This document shows positions 24,174 through 33,835 of a stretch of 64,000 nucleotides of DNA, in pieces (position 1 is the first letter of the stretch; every line of letters starts with the position of its first letter). The position numbers and the translations under genes are program-made. The notes below the pieces were generated by a model, which saw nothing but the letters and a program-made list of their open reading frames with translations, was not told where the DNA came from and did not search any database. The DNA lies in NCBI GenBank assembly GCA_038210415.1, contig JBBQWS010000008.1:18536-82535 (forward strand). The letters run 5' to 3'. The stretch is from JBBQWS01 sp038210415. GTDB lineage: Bacteria > Actinomycetota > Actinomycetes > Prado026.

Positions 24174-26975
24174 TCACTGCGTCCCTACTGGCTGTGCACC
24201 GACTGGAAGCTTGGACGTTGGCGCGACCTGGACGGCGGTCACCTTGTACTCCGGGCAGTTCGTGGCCCAGTCGGAGTACTCGGTGGTGACGACGTTGGCG
24301 CCGCTGCCGGGGTAGTGGAACGTCGTGTAGACGACACCTTGAGGCATGCGGTCGGCGATCCGCGCGCGCAGCACGGTCTCGCCTACCCGGCTCACGATCG
24401 AGACCGGGCTGCCGTCGACGATTCCGCGCTCCTCCGCGTCGTGCGGGTGGATCTCGAGGATGTCCTCGCCGTGCCACTGGACGTTCTCGGTACGCCGGGT
24501 CTGGGCGCCCACGTTGTACTGGCTCAGGATCCGGCCGGTCGTGAGGATCAGTGGAAACTTCCGGCTGGTGCGCTCGTCGGTGGGCACGAACGGTGTGTCG
24601 ACGAAGTGGCCCTTGCCGCGGACGAACCCGTCGACGTGCATGATCGGCGTGCCGTCGGGGGCCGCCTCGGTGCACGGCCACTGCAGGCTGCCGGCTTCGT
24701 CGAGGCGCGCGAACGAGACCCGGGCGAACGTCGGCGTCGTAGCGGCGATCTCGTCCATGATCTGGCTGCCGTTGGCGTAGTCCATCGAGTAGCCCATGGC
24801 GGTCGCCAGCTCACAGGTGATCTGCCACTCCTGCTTACCGGTCTTGGGTGCCATCACCGGGCGCACCCGGTTGATCCGGCGCTCGGCATTGGTGAACGTG
24901 CCGTCCTTCTCGAGGAACGACGTGCCCGGCAGGAAGACGTGCGCGAACGCCGCCGTCTCGTTGAGGAAGAGGTCCTGGACGATCAACAGGTCGAGCGACG
25001 CCAGCGCCGCCTTGACATGCTTGACGTTTGGGTCGGACTGGGCGATGTCCTCGCCTTGGACGTACATGCCGCGGTAGGTGCCGGCGATCGCGGCGTCGAA
25101 CATGTTCGGGATCCGCAGACCGGGCTCGGGGTCCAGCGACTTGCCCCAGAGGTCTTCGAACACGTGGCGGGCGGTGTCGTCGCCGACGTGCCGGTAGCCG
25201 GGCAGCTCGTGCGGGAACGACCCCATGTCACAGGAGCCCTGCACGTTGTTCTGACCGCGCAACGGGTTCACGCCGACGCCGTCGCGCCCGATGTTGCCGG
25301 TGGCCATCGCGAGGTTGGCCATGCCCATCACCATCGTGGAGCCCTGGCTGTGCTCGGTGACGCCGAGCCCGTAGTAGATGGCGCCGTTCCTGGCTCCGGC
25401 GTAGAGCCGGGCCGCTGCCCGGAGCTCGGCCGCCGGCACGCCGGTGATCGGCTCCATGGCCTCGGGGCTGTTCTCGGGCAGTGCGACGAACGACTCCCAC
25501 TGCGCGAAGCTGTCGGCCTCGCAGCGCTCCGCGACGAAAGCGCGGTCGACCAGGTCCTCGGTGACCACGACGTGCGCCATCGCGTTGACGACGGCGACGT
25601 TGGTGCCGGGGCTGAGCTGGAGGAAGTGCTTCGCCTCGACGTGTGGGCTTCGGACGAGGTCGATCCGCCGCGGGTCGATGACCACAAGCTCGGCGCCCTC
25701 GCGCAGCCGTCGCTTCATGCGCGACGCGAACACCGGGTGGCCGTCGGTGGGGTTGGCGCCGATGACCACGATGACATCGGCCTCGGCGACCGACTTGAAG
25801 TCCTGCGTGCCTGCGGACGTGCCAAAGGTCTGCTTCAAGCCGTAGCCGGTGGGGGAGTGGCAGACCCGCGCGCAGGTGTCGACGTTGTTGTTGCCGAACG
25901 CGGCCCGGATCATCTTCTGCACGACGAAGACCTCTTCGTTGGTGCAGCGCGACGACGTGATGCCGCCGATGGCGCCACGGCCGTACTCGGCCTGGATGGC
26001 CTGGAGCCTGGACGCGGCGTAGCCGATCGCCTCGTCCCACGGGACCTTGCGCCACTCGTCGCCGATGCTCTCGCGGATCATCGGCGACAGCTGGCGGTCC
26101 TTGTGCGTGGCGTAGCCCCAGGCGAACCGGCCTTTGACGCACGAGTGGCCCTCGTTGGCTCCGCCGTCCTTGTACGGCACCATCCGCACCACCTCGTCGC
26201 CACGCAGCTCGGCCTTGAACGAGCAGCCGACCCCGCAGTACGCGCAGGTGGTGAGCACGGTGCGCTGGGGCACGCCGAGCTGGATGACGGTCTTTTCCTG
26301 CAGCGTCGACGTCGGGCAGGCCTGCACGCACGCTCCACACGAGACGCACTCGGACTGCATGAACGACTCGCCGGCGCCCGCGGTGACCTTCGAGTCGAAG
26401 CCGCGCCCGGCGATGGTCAGGGCGAAGGTGCCCTGGACCTCGTCGCAGGCACGCACGCAACGTGAGCAGGCGATGCACTTGCTGGCGTCGAACGAGAAGT
26501 ACGGGTTGCTGTCGTCGGTCGGTGCGTCGAGGTGGTTCTCGCCGTCGAAGCCGTACCGCACCTCGCGCAGGCCGACGGCGCCGGCCATGTCCTGCAGCTC
26601 GCAGTCGCCGTTCGCCGGGCAGGTCAGGCAGTCGAGCGGATGGTCCGAGATGTACAGCTCCATGACCCCGCGACGCAGCTTCTCGAGTCGGGGTGTCTGC
26701 GTGGACACCTGCATCCCGGGAGTGCAGGGGGTCGTGCACGACGCCGGGGTGCCCGGCCGGCCGTCGACCTCGACCAGGCACAACCGGCAGGACCCGAACG
26801 CGTCCAGGCTGTCCGTCGCGCAGAGCTTTGGGATGTTGATGCCTGCTGTTGCGGCCGCACGCAGCACGGACGTGCCCGGAGCGACGGTGACGGGCAGGCC
26901 GTCGATGCACACGTCGACCGTGGCCGCTCCGGCGACGGCGGGGGTGCCGAGGTCGGGCTCCTTCAACAGGCTCAT
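24174..26975 (-). CDS. fdsA: NAD-dependent formate dehydrogenase, molybdopterin alpha subunit
   Basis: A 933-residue iron-sulfur molybdoenzyme oxidising formate to CO2. The N-terminus carries a 2Fe-2S domain (FGSCRLCLVEVDG), a His/Cys cluster (HPLDCLTCPANGDCEL), two 4Fe-4S motifs (CIACSRCVRAC and CVSCGACVQACP) and the cluster next to the cofactor (CAYCGVGC). The Mo ligand is cysteine, not selenocysteine, in ARVCHSPTGYGL. ATG at 26975 overlaps the fdsB stop (ATGA). With fdsG, fdsB and fdsD it forms a soluble, NAD-linked complex, fitting as the last step of one-carbon oxidation here. Very long apparent extensions upstream are antisense or shadow reading. Confidence 0.93.
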   Translation of the reverse strand: MSLLKEPDLGTPAVAGAATVDVCIDGLPVTVAPGTSVLRAAATAGINIPKLCATDSLDAFGSCRLCLVEVDGRPGTPASCTTPCTPGMQVSTQTPRLEKLRRGVMELYISDHPLDCLTCPANGDCELQDMAGAVGLREVRYGFDGENHLDAPTDDSNPYFSFDASKCIACSRCVRACDEVQGTFALTIAGRGFDSKVTAGAGESFMQSECVSCGACVQACPTSTLQEKTVIQLGVPQRTVLTTCAYCGVGCSFKAELRGDEVVRMVPYKDGGANEGHSCVKGRFAWGYATHKDRQLSPMIRESIGDEWRKVPWDEAIGYAASRLQAIQAEYGRGAIGGITSSRCTNEEVFVVQKMIRAAFGNNNVDTCARVCHSPTGYGLKQTFGTSAGTQDFKSVAEADVIVVIGANPTDGHPVFASRMKRRLREGAELVVIDPRRIDLVRSPHVEAKHFLQLSPGTNVAVVNAMAHVVVTEDLVDRAFVAERCEADSFAQWESFVALPENSPEAMEPITGVPAAELRAAARLYAGARNGAIYYGLGVTEHSQGSTMVMGMANLAMATGNIGRDGVGVNPLRGQNNVQGSCDMGSFPHELPGYRHVGDDTARHVFEDLWGKSLDPEPGLRIPNMFDAAIAGTYRGMYVQGEDIAQSDPNVKHVKAALASLDLLIVQDLFLNETAAFAHVFLPGTSFLEKDGTFTNAERRINRVRPVMAPKTGKQEWQITCELATAMGYSMDYANGSQIMDEIAATTPTFARVSFARLDEAGSLQWPCTEAAPDGTPIMHVDGFVRGKGHFVDTPFVPTDERTSRKFPLILTTGRILSQYNVGAQTRRTENVQWHGEDILEIHPHDAEERGIVDGSPVSIVSRVGETVLRARIADRMPQGVVYTTFHYPGSGANVVTTEYSDWATNCPEYKVTAVQVAPTSKLPVGAQPVGTQ

Positions 26976-28534
26976 GGTCGACTCCCTGCGTTGCTGGTGC
27001 GATCGAGGTCCTCGGCAAAGTGCTTCAGCACGCTGCGTACGGGCATGGGCGTCAGCCCCCCCATCGCGCACAGCGAGCCGTCGGTCATGAGGTCGCACAG
27101 GTCGTCCAGCAGCACGAGGTTCGCGGCGACGTCCTGGCCGACCAGGATCTTGTCGATGACCTCGACGCCCCGGACGGCGCCGACGCGGCAGGGGGTGCAC
27201 TTGCCGCACGACTCCTCTGCGCAGAACTCCAACGCGAAGCGCGCCTGCTGGCCCATGTCGACCGTGTCGTCGAACACCACGATGCCACCATGCCCGACCA
27301 TCGCGCCGGCTGCCACGAACTCCTCGTAGTCCATGGGCAACCCGAACGACTCGGGCGGGACGTAGGCGCCCAGCGGGCCACCGACCTGCACCGCCCGGAT
27401 CGGTCGGGCGGTCGCCGTGCCGCCACCGAAGTCGTTCAGCAGCTGGTCGAGCGTGATCCCGAAGGCTGTCTCGACGATGCCGCCCCTGGCGATGTTTCCG
27501 GCCAGCTGGAACACCTGGGTTCCCCTTGAGCGGCCCATGCCGAAGTCGCGGTAGAACGCCGCACCCTCGGCGAGCACGGTCGGGACGCTGGCCAGCGACA
27601 ACGGGTTGTTGACCAGCGTGGGCAGGCCGAAGAGCCCTTCCAGCGCAGGGATCGGTGGCTTGGGTCGCACCATGCCGCGTTTGCCCTCGATGCTCTCGAG
27701 CATCGCGGTCTCCTCGCCGCAGATGTAGGCCCCTGCGCCCACCCGGATCTCCAGGTCGAAGCTGTGGTTGCTGCCGAGCACCTGCTGGCCCAGCCAGCCC
27801 TGCTCGTACGCGACCTCGACCGCCCGGCGCATCGTGGCCACCGCCGCGGGGTACTCGGAGCGGATGTAGACGAAGCCCTCGGTGGCGCCGACGGCGACGG
27901 CGGCGATGAGGATGCCCTCGATCAGGGTGAAGGGGTCGCCCTCCATGAGCATCCGGTCGGCGAACGTTCCGCTGTCGCCCTCGTCCGCGTTGCAGCAGAC
28001 GAACTTGGGTCTGGCGGGGGCGGCGAGCACGGTGCGCCACTTGATGCCGGTGGGGAAGCCGGCGCCGCCGCGACCGCGCAGCCCTGACTCGACGACCTCC
28101 TCGACGACCTCCGCCGCCGTCATGGTCAACGCCCGGCGCAGCCCGGCCAGGCCGCCGTGGTTCTCGAAGTCGTCGGGCGACAGCGGGTCGATGACCCCGA
28201 CCCGGGCGAACGTCAGCCGGTTCTGCCGGGCGAGGTAGTCGATTGACTCGGTAGGGCCGAGCGAGAGCGGGTGCGACGTCCCGTCGAGCAGGCCGGAGTC
28301 CAGCAGGCCCGGCACGTCGTCGGGCTGGACCGGGCCGTACGCCACCCGGCCCTGAGCCGTGACGACCTCGACGAGCGGCTCGAGCCAGAACATCCCGCGC
28401 GACCCGTTGCGCACGATCTCGACCTCGCGGCCGCGGGTGCGCGCGCCCTCCGCCAACGCGGCGGCCACGAGGTCGGCGCCCACCGAGCACGCTGCCGAGT
28501 CGCCAGGCACGTACACCCGGACCGGCGACGTCAC
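26972..28534 (-). CDS. fdsB: Formate dehydrogenase beta subunit (NuoF-like, NADH/FMN)
   Basis: A 520-residue protein. It begins with a thioredoxin-like domain (VRVYVPGDSAACSVGADLV) and continues with the NuoF module: GLRGRGGAGFPTGIKW, NADEGDSGTFADRM (FMN/NADH), AGAYICGEETAMLESIEG, then the 4Fe-4S motif ESCGKCTPCR. It accepts electrons from fdsA and reduces NAD+. GTG at 28534 overlaps the fdsG stop by four bases, which fixes the start. Confidence 0.92.
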   Translation of the reverse strand: MTSPVRVYVPGDSAACSVGADLVAAALAEGARTRGREVEIVRNGSRGMFWLEPLVEVVTAQGRVAYGPVQPDDVPGLLDSGLLDGTSHPLSLGPTESIDYLARQNRLTFARVGVIDPLSPDDFENHGGLAGLRRALTMTAAEVVEEVVESGLRGRGGAGFPTGIKWRTVLAAPARPKFVCCNADEGDSGTFADRMLMEGDPFTLIEGILIAAVAVGATEGFVYIRSEYPAAVATMRRAVEVAYEQGWLGQQVLGSNHSFDLEIRVGAGAYICGEETAMLESIEGKRGMVRPKPPIPALEGLFGLPTLVNNPLSLASVPTVLAEGAAFYRDFGMGRSRGTQVFQLAGNIARGGIVETAFGITLDQLLNDFGGGTATARPIRAVQVGGPLGAYVPPESFGLPMDYEEFVAAGAMVGHGGIVVFDDTVDMGQQARFALEFCAEESCGKCTPCRVGAVRGVEVIDKILVGQDVAANLVLLDDLCDLMTDGSLCAMGGLTPMPVRSVLKHFAEDLDRTSNAGSRP

Positions 28535-29040
28535 GAGCTGCTCCGCTCGGGGGCGAGCTGGCCGAGCAGGCCGTCGAAGCGAGCGGGTGTCACGCGGCCG
28601 ACCAGGCGCCCGTCGATCGTGACGGCCGGCGCGAGCGCGCAGTTGCCGAGACAGAAGACCTGGTCGAGGCTGAAGCCGCCGGCGTGCGACGTCTCCCCGA
28701 AGCCGATGCCGAGCCGCCGCCTGACGTGGTCGGCGAGGTCGCGCCCGCCCATCGCCTGACAGGCTTCGGCGCGGCACACCTGCACCTGGGTGCGACCGGG
28801 CGGTGTGGTGCGGAAGTCGCTGTAGAAGGTGAGCACCCCGTGGACGTCGGCACGGGAGAGGTTGAGTGCCTTGGCGATCAGCGAGACAGTTTGCGGGTCG
28901 ATGTAGCCGAAGGTCTCCTGCAGGGCGTGCAGCACCGGCAGCAGCGGACCGCGTCCGGCCGCGCGGGACTGGATCACCGCCTGACCGGCGTCGGCAGACC
29001 ACTCGACGGGCTCGGCCCGGCCTTGGGTCGTCACCGGCAT
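28531..29040 (-). CDS. fdsG: Formate dehydrogenase gamma subunit (NuoE-like 2Fe-2S)
   Basis: A 169-residue thioredoxin-fold 2Fe-2S protein. LLPVLHALQETFGYI and LTFYSDFRTTPPGR are typical NuoE strands. Cluster ligands lie in VCRAEACQAMGG and FCLGNCALAP. It is the first gene of the operon, with GGAAAGG just before the ATG at 29040, and is divergent from betB. The promoter presumably lies in the 205-base gap between them. Confidence 0.92.
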   Translation of the reverse strand: MPVTTQGRAEPVEWSADAGQAVIQSRAAGRGPLLPVLHALQETFGYIDPQTVSLIAKALNLSRADVHGVLTFYSDFRTTPPGRTQVQVCRAEACQAMGGRDLADHVRRRLGIGFGETSHAGGFSLDQVFCLGNCALAPAVTIDGRLVGRVTPARFDGLLGQLAPERSSS

Positions 29041-29202
29041 CCTTTCCAGGTCGCGGATCTCTCGTCATGCTGGGCGGCTTCGTGGCGCGGTGAGCGGTGG
29101 AGCGCAAGGCCCCGCGTCCCGTAACGAATGGGGAATCGATCTACCGAATCTGCTTGACGCGAGGGGTCGCACCCATCAGTCTGCGTTGCGAGGAAGGAAC
29201 TG

Positions 29203-29221
29203 TGTTGCATCCTACGCAACA
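29203..29221 (+). promoter_or_regulatory. Palindrome in the betB promoter, related to the iclR/purU operator
   Basis: TGTTGC-N7-GCAACA, about 25 bases before the betB start. On the minus strand it reads GTTGCGTAGGATGCAAC, which matches the element GTTGCGAATGGCACAAC at 57601 in most outer positions. It could be bound by the IclR protein at 57658. Confidence 0.5.
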
Positions 29222-29245
29222 ACTCAGCGCATGAGAAGAGGTTCC

Positions 29246-30715
29246 GTGCCAACGCTGTTCATCGCGGGACGCTGGGTCACCGCCGCATCGGGCGGGCAGC
29301 GCGAGGTGCGCTGCCCGGCGGACGGCACGCTCGTGCGGCAGGTCGACGAGGCGACATCCGACGACACGCGCGCAGCCATCTCGGCCGCCCGCAGCGCCTT
29401 CGACGACGGGCCCTGGCCCTCGACTCCTGCGCTCGAGCGCGGCGCCCTGCTCCTTCGGACGGCGGACCTGCTGTTGCGGGACAAGGCGTCGATCGCGCGG
29501 GCCGAGTCGCTCGACACCGGCAAGCGGATCGTCGAGGCGGAGTACGACGTCGACGACGTGATCCGGGTGTTTCGCTACTACGGCGGGATCGCGGGGACGA
29601 ACGCAGGCCGCCTGGTCGACACCGGCAACCCGAACGCCGTCAGCCGGATCGTCTACGAGCCGGTGGGGGTCTGCGGCCTGATCACGCCGTGGAACTACCC
29701 GCTGCTGCAGACCTCCTGGAAGGTCGCACCCGCCCTGGCCGCCGGAAACACGTTCGTCCTCAAGCCCAGCGAGCTCACCCCGAGCACCGCGATCCTGCTG
29801 CTGGACCTGCTCACCGAGGCAGGGCTGCCAGCCGGCGTCGCGAACCTCGTCACGGGGTCCGGGCCGGTTGCTGGCGCCCCGCTGAGCGAGAGCCCGCTCG
29901 TCGACCTGGTCTCGTTCACCGGGGGACTCGAGACCGGCAAGCGGGTGATGGCGTCCGCAGCCGCGACCGTCAAGAAGGTGGCGCTCGAGCTGGGCGGCAA
30001 GAACCCGAACATCGTCTTCGCGGACGCCGACCTGGAGACCGCGCTCGACTACGCGTTGACGGCCGCCTTCGTGCACTCCGGCCAGGTCTGTTCGGCCGGG
30101 GCGCGGCTGATCGTCGAGGAGTCCGTCGCCGAGGACTTCGTGGCCGAGCTGGCCCGGCGAGCTGACCGGATCCGGTTGGGTGGACCGTTCGATCCGGATG
30201 CCGAGACCGGCGCACTGATCTCCGCGGCGCACCTCGCGAAGATCGAGAAGTATGTCGCCGGGGCCATCGCCGAAGGAGCAGTCGTCGCCTGCGGCGGCCG
30301 CGTTGCCGACGAGGGTGACCTCAAAGCCGGTTTCTTCTACCGCCCGACGATCCTCACCGGCTGCTGGACCGACATGCAGTGTGTCCAGGACGAGTCGTTC
30401 GGACCGGTGCTCACGGTTGAGACCTTCACGACCGAGGACGAGGCGGTCCGACTCGGCAACGACACGAACTACGGCCTGGCCGGAGCCGTGTGGACCCAGG
30501 ACGCGGGCAAGGCCCAGCGCGTCGCCGGGCAGCTGCGGCACGGCACGGTGTGGATCAACGACTACCACCCCTACCTCCCGCAGGCTGAGTGGGGCGGTTT
30601 CAAGCAGTCCGGGGTGGGACGCGAGCTCGGACCCACCGGGCTCGACGAGTACCGCGAGGCGAAGCACATCTACCAGAACATTGCCCCGCAGCCGCAGCAC
30701 TGGTTCGGTGGCTGA
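29246..30715 (+). CDS. betB: Betaine aldehyde dehydrogenase
   Basis: A 489-residue NAD-dependent aldehyde dehydrogenase. GLITPWNYPLLQTSWKVAPAL and the Rossmann loop GFTGG-like SFTGGLETGKRVM are present, LELGGKNPNIVF holds the general-base Glu, and SGQVCSAGARL the catalytic Cys. It would oxidise betaine aldehyde to glycine betaine, fitting the BetA-like gene at 12.2 kb and the betaine transporter that follows. GTG at 29246 is preferred because AGAGG precedes it; an in-frame ATG at 29231 would add five residues but lacks a ribosome site. Other aldehydes are possible substrates. Confidence 0.85.
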   Translation: MPTLFIAGRWVTAASGGQREVRCPADGTLVRQVDEATSDDTRAAISAARSAFDDGPWPSTPALERGALLLRTADLLLRDKASIARAESLDTGKRIVEAEYDVDDVIRVFRYYGGIAGTNAGRLVDTGNPNAVSRIVYEPVGVCGLITPWNYPLLQTSWKVAPALAAGNTFVLKPSELTPSTAILLLDLLTEAGLPAGVANLVTGSGPVAGAPLSESPLVDLVSFTGGLETGKRVMASAAATVKKVALELGGKNPNIVFADADLETALDYALTAAFVHSGQVCSAGARLIVEESVAEDFVAELARRADRIRLGGPFDPDAETGALISAAHLAKIEKYVAGAIAEGAVVACGGRVADEGDLKAGFFYRPTILTGCWTDMQCVQDESFGPVLTVETFTTEDEAVRLGNDTNYGLAGAVWTQDAGKAQRVAGQLRHGTVWINDYHPYLPQAEWGGFKQSGVGRELGPTGLDEYREAKHIYQNIAPQPQHWFGG

Positions 30716-30755
30716 CACATGCGTGCAGAGCTCCTCCGGAAGGGCGGCGATCGTC

Positions 30756-31820
30756 GTGGGTGCTGAGCCCGTCATCTCTGTCAGTGAGCTATGGAAGGTG
30801 TTCGGGCCGAACGCCGAGAAGATCGTCGGTTCGCCGGACGCGTCGTTGCCGCGGGCCGAGCTGCGCCGCAAGACCGGCTGCACCGCTGCTGTCCGGGACG
30901 TCGCTTTCGACGTCGCACCGGGCGAGGTCTTCGTCGTGATGGGGTTGTCCGGCTCTGGTAAGTCGACGCTGGTGCGTTGTCTCACGCGGCTGATCGAGCC
31001 CACCTCGGGCCGCATCGTGTTCGAGGGTGAGGACATCCGCACCGTCGACGAGAAGCGGTTGCGCGACCTGCGTCGGCGCAAGTTCTCCATGGTCTTCCAG
31101 CACTTCGGGTTGCTGCCGCACCGCCGGGTCATCGACAACGTGGCCTACGGCTTGGAGATCCGCGGCGAGGGCAAGACCGAGCGTTACGCCAAGGCCCAGG
31201 AGATCATCGAGCTGGTCGGCCTCGGAGGTTACGAGCACGCGTACCCCGACCAGCTGTCCGGCGGTATGCAGCAGCGGGTAGGGCTGTCCCGGGCGCTCGC
31301 TGTCGACCCCGACATCATGTTCTTCGACGAACCGTTCTCCGCACTGGACCCGTTGATCCGACGCGAGATGCAGGACGAGGTCATCCGGCTGCACCACGAG
31401 GTCGGCAAGACGATGGTGTTCATCACCCACGACCTTGCCGAGGCGCTGAAGCTCGGCGACCGGATCCTGATCATGCGCGACGGCGCGATCGTGCAGATGG
31501 GTCGCCCGGACGAGCTCGTCGGCGCCCCGGTCGACGACTACGTCCGCGACTTCGTGCAGGACGTTCCCAAGTCGCACGTGCTCACGCTGCGCTGGATCAT
31601 GCGGGCGCCCACGGCCGACGACTCCCTCGAGGGGCTCGAGCTGGGCCCGGACGTCGTGATCCGCGACGCGATCCGCACCGTGCTCGGTTCGGCGCACCCG
31701 GTGAAGGTGGTGTCGGACGGCCAGTTGCAAGGGGTGGTCGACAGCACCCAGATCCTCGCGGTGATCGCCGGTCAGCCGGTTGATCCGGTCGAGGCGTCGC
31801 GCCTGGTCTCGCCCGCATGA
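30756..31820 (+). CDS. proV: Glycine betaine/proline-type ABC transporter, ATP-binding protein
   Basis: A 354-residue ATPase of the OpuAA/ProV type. VMGLSGSGKSTLVRCL is Walker A, QLSGGMQQRVGLSRAL the signature, DIMFFDEPFSALDPL Walker B and FITHDLAEALKLG the H-loop. A long N-terminal extension before Walker A (WKVFGPNAE...) is typical of ProV. The C-terminal ~90 residues look like a degenerate CBS region. The GTG at 30756 begins VGAEPVISVSELWKVFG. It overlaps the permease start (ATGA). Confidence 0.9.
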   Translation: MGAEPVISVSELWKVFGPNAEKIVGSPDASLPRAELRRKTGCTAAVRDVAFDVAPGEVFVVMGLSGSGKSTLVRCLTRLIEPTSGRIVFEGEDIRTVDEKRLRDLRRRKFSMVFQHFGLLPHRRVIDNVAYGLEIRGEGKTERYAKAQEIIELVGLGGYEHAYPDQLSGGMQQRVGLSRALAVDPDIMFFDEPFSALDPLIRREMQDEVIRLHHEVGKTMVFITHDLAEALKLGDRILIMRDGAIVQMGRPDELVGAPVDDYVRDFVQDVPKSHVLTLRWIMRAPTADDSLEGLELGPDVVIRDAIRTVLGSAHPVKVVSDGQLQGVVDSTQILAVIAGQPVDPVEASRLVSPA

Positions 31821-33772
31821 CCGCGGTCACCTCCGACGCGCTCGCCGGCGGCTTCAGCTTCCGGCGACCCAGCCGGTCCGTCGTCGTCCTTGGCATCGTC
31901 GTCGGCTGGGTGCTGCTCTACCTGCTGCTCAAGGACAAGGGCACCCTGGTCAACGGGCAGCCGACCGACGTCGTCCAGGTCAAGCTTCTCGCGTTCAAGG
32001 AGAACGTCGACGCCGGTCGCAACACGAACCCGCTGTTCGTCTACGGGTTCAACAACCTGCGGCAGTTCCTCGACACGTTGTTCGTCCAGGTCCAGACCCA
32101 GGTGACCAGCTACGGCTGGACCGGGCCGACGGCCGTCGCCGGCGCCCTGGCGCTGATGTTCGCCAACTGGCGGGTCGCGATCCTCGCCGTACTCGGCTTC
32201 CTGTCGTTCGGCGTCCTCGGCCTCTGGGCCGAGAGCATGGACACGCTGGCCCTTACTCTGACCGCCGTCGTGCTGTCGCTGGTCGTCGGGATCCCGCTCG
32301 GCGTCTGGGCCGGGGTCTCGCGCCGGTTCAACTCGGCCATCACCCCGCTCCTCGACTTCATGCAGATCCTGCCGACCTTCGCGTACCTGCCGCTGATCAC
32401 CCTGTTCTTCCTGATCGGCCCGGCATCGGCGGTCGTCGCCACGATTATCTACGCGCTGCCGCCCGTGATCCGTCTCACCGCCGTGGGGATCCGCGAGGTG
32501 TCCGCGTCCACGGTGGAGGCCGCCACGTCGCTCGGCTCGACGCCGTGGCAGCGGCTGCGCCAGGTGCAGCTGCCGATGGCGAAGAAGACCATCGTGCTCG
32601 GCGTCAACCAGACCACGATGGCTGCGCTCTCGATGGTGACCATCGCCGCCCTCATCGACGCGCCCGGCCTGGGCAAGGTGGTGCTCCAGGCGCTGGAGAC
32701 CCTGAACATCGGCGTGGCGTTCACCGCAGGCCTGGCCATCGTCATCATGGCCATCGTCTTCGACCGGACGACGACGGCGGCGAGCCAGCGCACCGAGGGG
32801 TCTCTTCGTGCGGGCCGGGTCGAGAACGTTCGCGTGCGTAGGATCACGGGCGGCATGGCCGTGGTCGTCGCGGTCGTCATGTGTTACATCGGTCAGACGT
32901 ACGTCGCCGCCAACACCTTCCCCGACAACTGGGTGTTCCGTCCGGTCAAGGTGGTCAACGACGCGGCCGCCTGGGTAGAGCTGAATCTCTTCACGTATAC
33001 CGACGCCATCAAGAACTTCTGCACGACCTACTTCATCGACCCGCTGCAGGCCCTGCTCACCCAGTCCCCCTGGTGGCTTGTCATCGTCGCGCTTGCCGCA
33101 CTGGCCCTGCTGCTGGCCGGCTGGCGGGTGGCGGTCGTCGTGGTGCTCTGCCTCGGCGGGATCATCGGCATGGGCCTGTGGTACTCGTCGATGTTCACGT
33201 TGGCGTCGGTCCTCGTCGGGGCCGTCATCGTGATGGTGCTCGGCACGGCCGTCGGGGTCTGGGCCGGGCGCAGCCGCCGGGTCGAGCAGCTGCTTCGACC
33301 GATTCTCGACGCCGGTCAGACGATGCCGGCTTTCGTCTACCTGCCGCCCTGCCTCGCACTCTTCGGCAGCACCCGGTTCACGGGCATCATCGCCGCGGTC
33401 GTCTACGCGGCGCCAGCCGTCGTCAAGGTGGTGATCGAGGGCATCCGGGGAGTCTCCGAGACCTCGATGGAAGCTGCGACGTCCTCGGGATCCAACCGTT
33501 GGCAGATCATCGGCAAGGTGCAGCTGCCGATGGCCCGACCGCACCTGCTGCTGGCGTTCAACCAGGGTGTCATCTACGTGCTCGCTATGGTCGTGGTCGG
33601 CGGTCTGGTCGGGTCCGAGGGCCTTGGGCTCGACGTGATCCGCGGCTTCTCGCAGACTGCGCTCGCAGGTGTCGGCCTCGCTGCTGGGCTTTGCATCGTC
33701 CTGCTCGGGGTGATGCTCGACCGGGTCACCCAGGGCGCGGGCCGCGTCCGAATCTCTTCCGACGGGCACTAG
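31817..33772 (+). CDS. Betaine-type ABC permease with two fused transmembrane domains
   Basis: A 651-residue membrane protein made of two OpuAB/ProW permease units in tandem. Each unit has its own EAA loop: EAATSLGSTPWQRLRQVQLP in the first and EAATSSGSNRWQIIGKVQLP in the second. Each also has a preceding LGVWAG / VGVWAG segment. A usual ProW has one unit and works as a homodimer, so this protein probably forms the whole membrane channel by itself. It is coupled to the ATPase upstream and followed by the binding-protein gene. Confidence 0.9.
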   Translation: MTAVTSDALAGGFSFRRPSRSVVVLGIVVGWVLLYLLLKDKGTLVNGQPTDVVQVKLLAFKENVDAGRNTNPLFVYGFNNLRQFLDTLFVQVQTQVTSYGWTGPTAVAGALALMFANWRVAILAVLGFLSFGVLGLWAESMDTLALTLTAVVLSLVVGIPLGVWAGVSRRFNSAITPLLDFMQILPTFAYLPLITLFFLIGPASAVVATIIYALPPVIRLTAVGIREVSASTVEAATSLGSTPWQRLRQVQLPMAKKTIVLGVNQTTMAALSMVTIAALIDAPGLGKVVLQALETLNIGVAFTAGLAIVIMAIVFDRTTTAASQRTEGSLRAGRVENVRVRRITGGMAVVVAVVMCYIGQTYVAANTFPDNWVFRPVKVVNDAAAWVELNLFTYTDAIKNFCTTYFIDPLQALLTQSPWWLVIVALAALALLLAGWRVAVVVVLCLGGIIGMGLWYSSMFTLASVLVGAVIVMVLGTAVGVWAGRSRRVEQLLRPILDAGQTMPAFVYLPPCLALFGSTRFTGIIAAVVYAAPAVVKVVIEGIRGVSETSMEAATSSGSNRWQIIGKVQLPMARPHLLLAFNQGVIYVLAMVVVGGLVGSEGLGLDVIRGFSQTALAGVGLAAGLCIVLLGVMLDRVTQGAGRVRISSDGH

Positions 33773-33835
33773 CCCGTGCGGACCCAACAGCTGCCAGCCC
33801 GTCGTGGGCGAAACGGCGACCAAGGAGGAATCAGC

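Noticed and set aside
24174..26975. Selenocysteine formate dehydrogenase
   Set aside because: The Mo-ligand position is an ordinary Cys codon in ARVCHSPTGYG and no in-frame TGA occurs.
24174..28490. A 1438-codon open frame apparently extending fdsA far upstream
   Set aside because: The part beyond 26975 is a shadow of fdsB in another frame. The ATG at 26975 overlaps the fdsB stop and begins the 2Fe-2S domain exactly.
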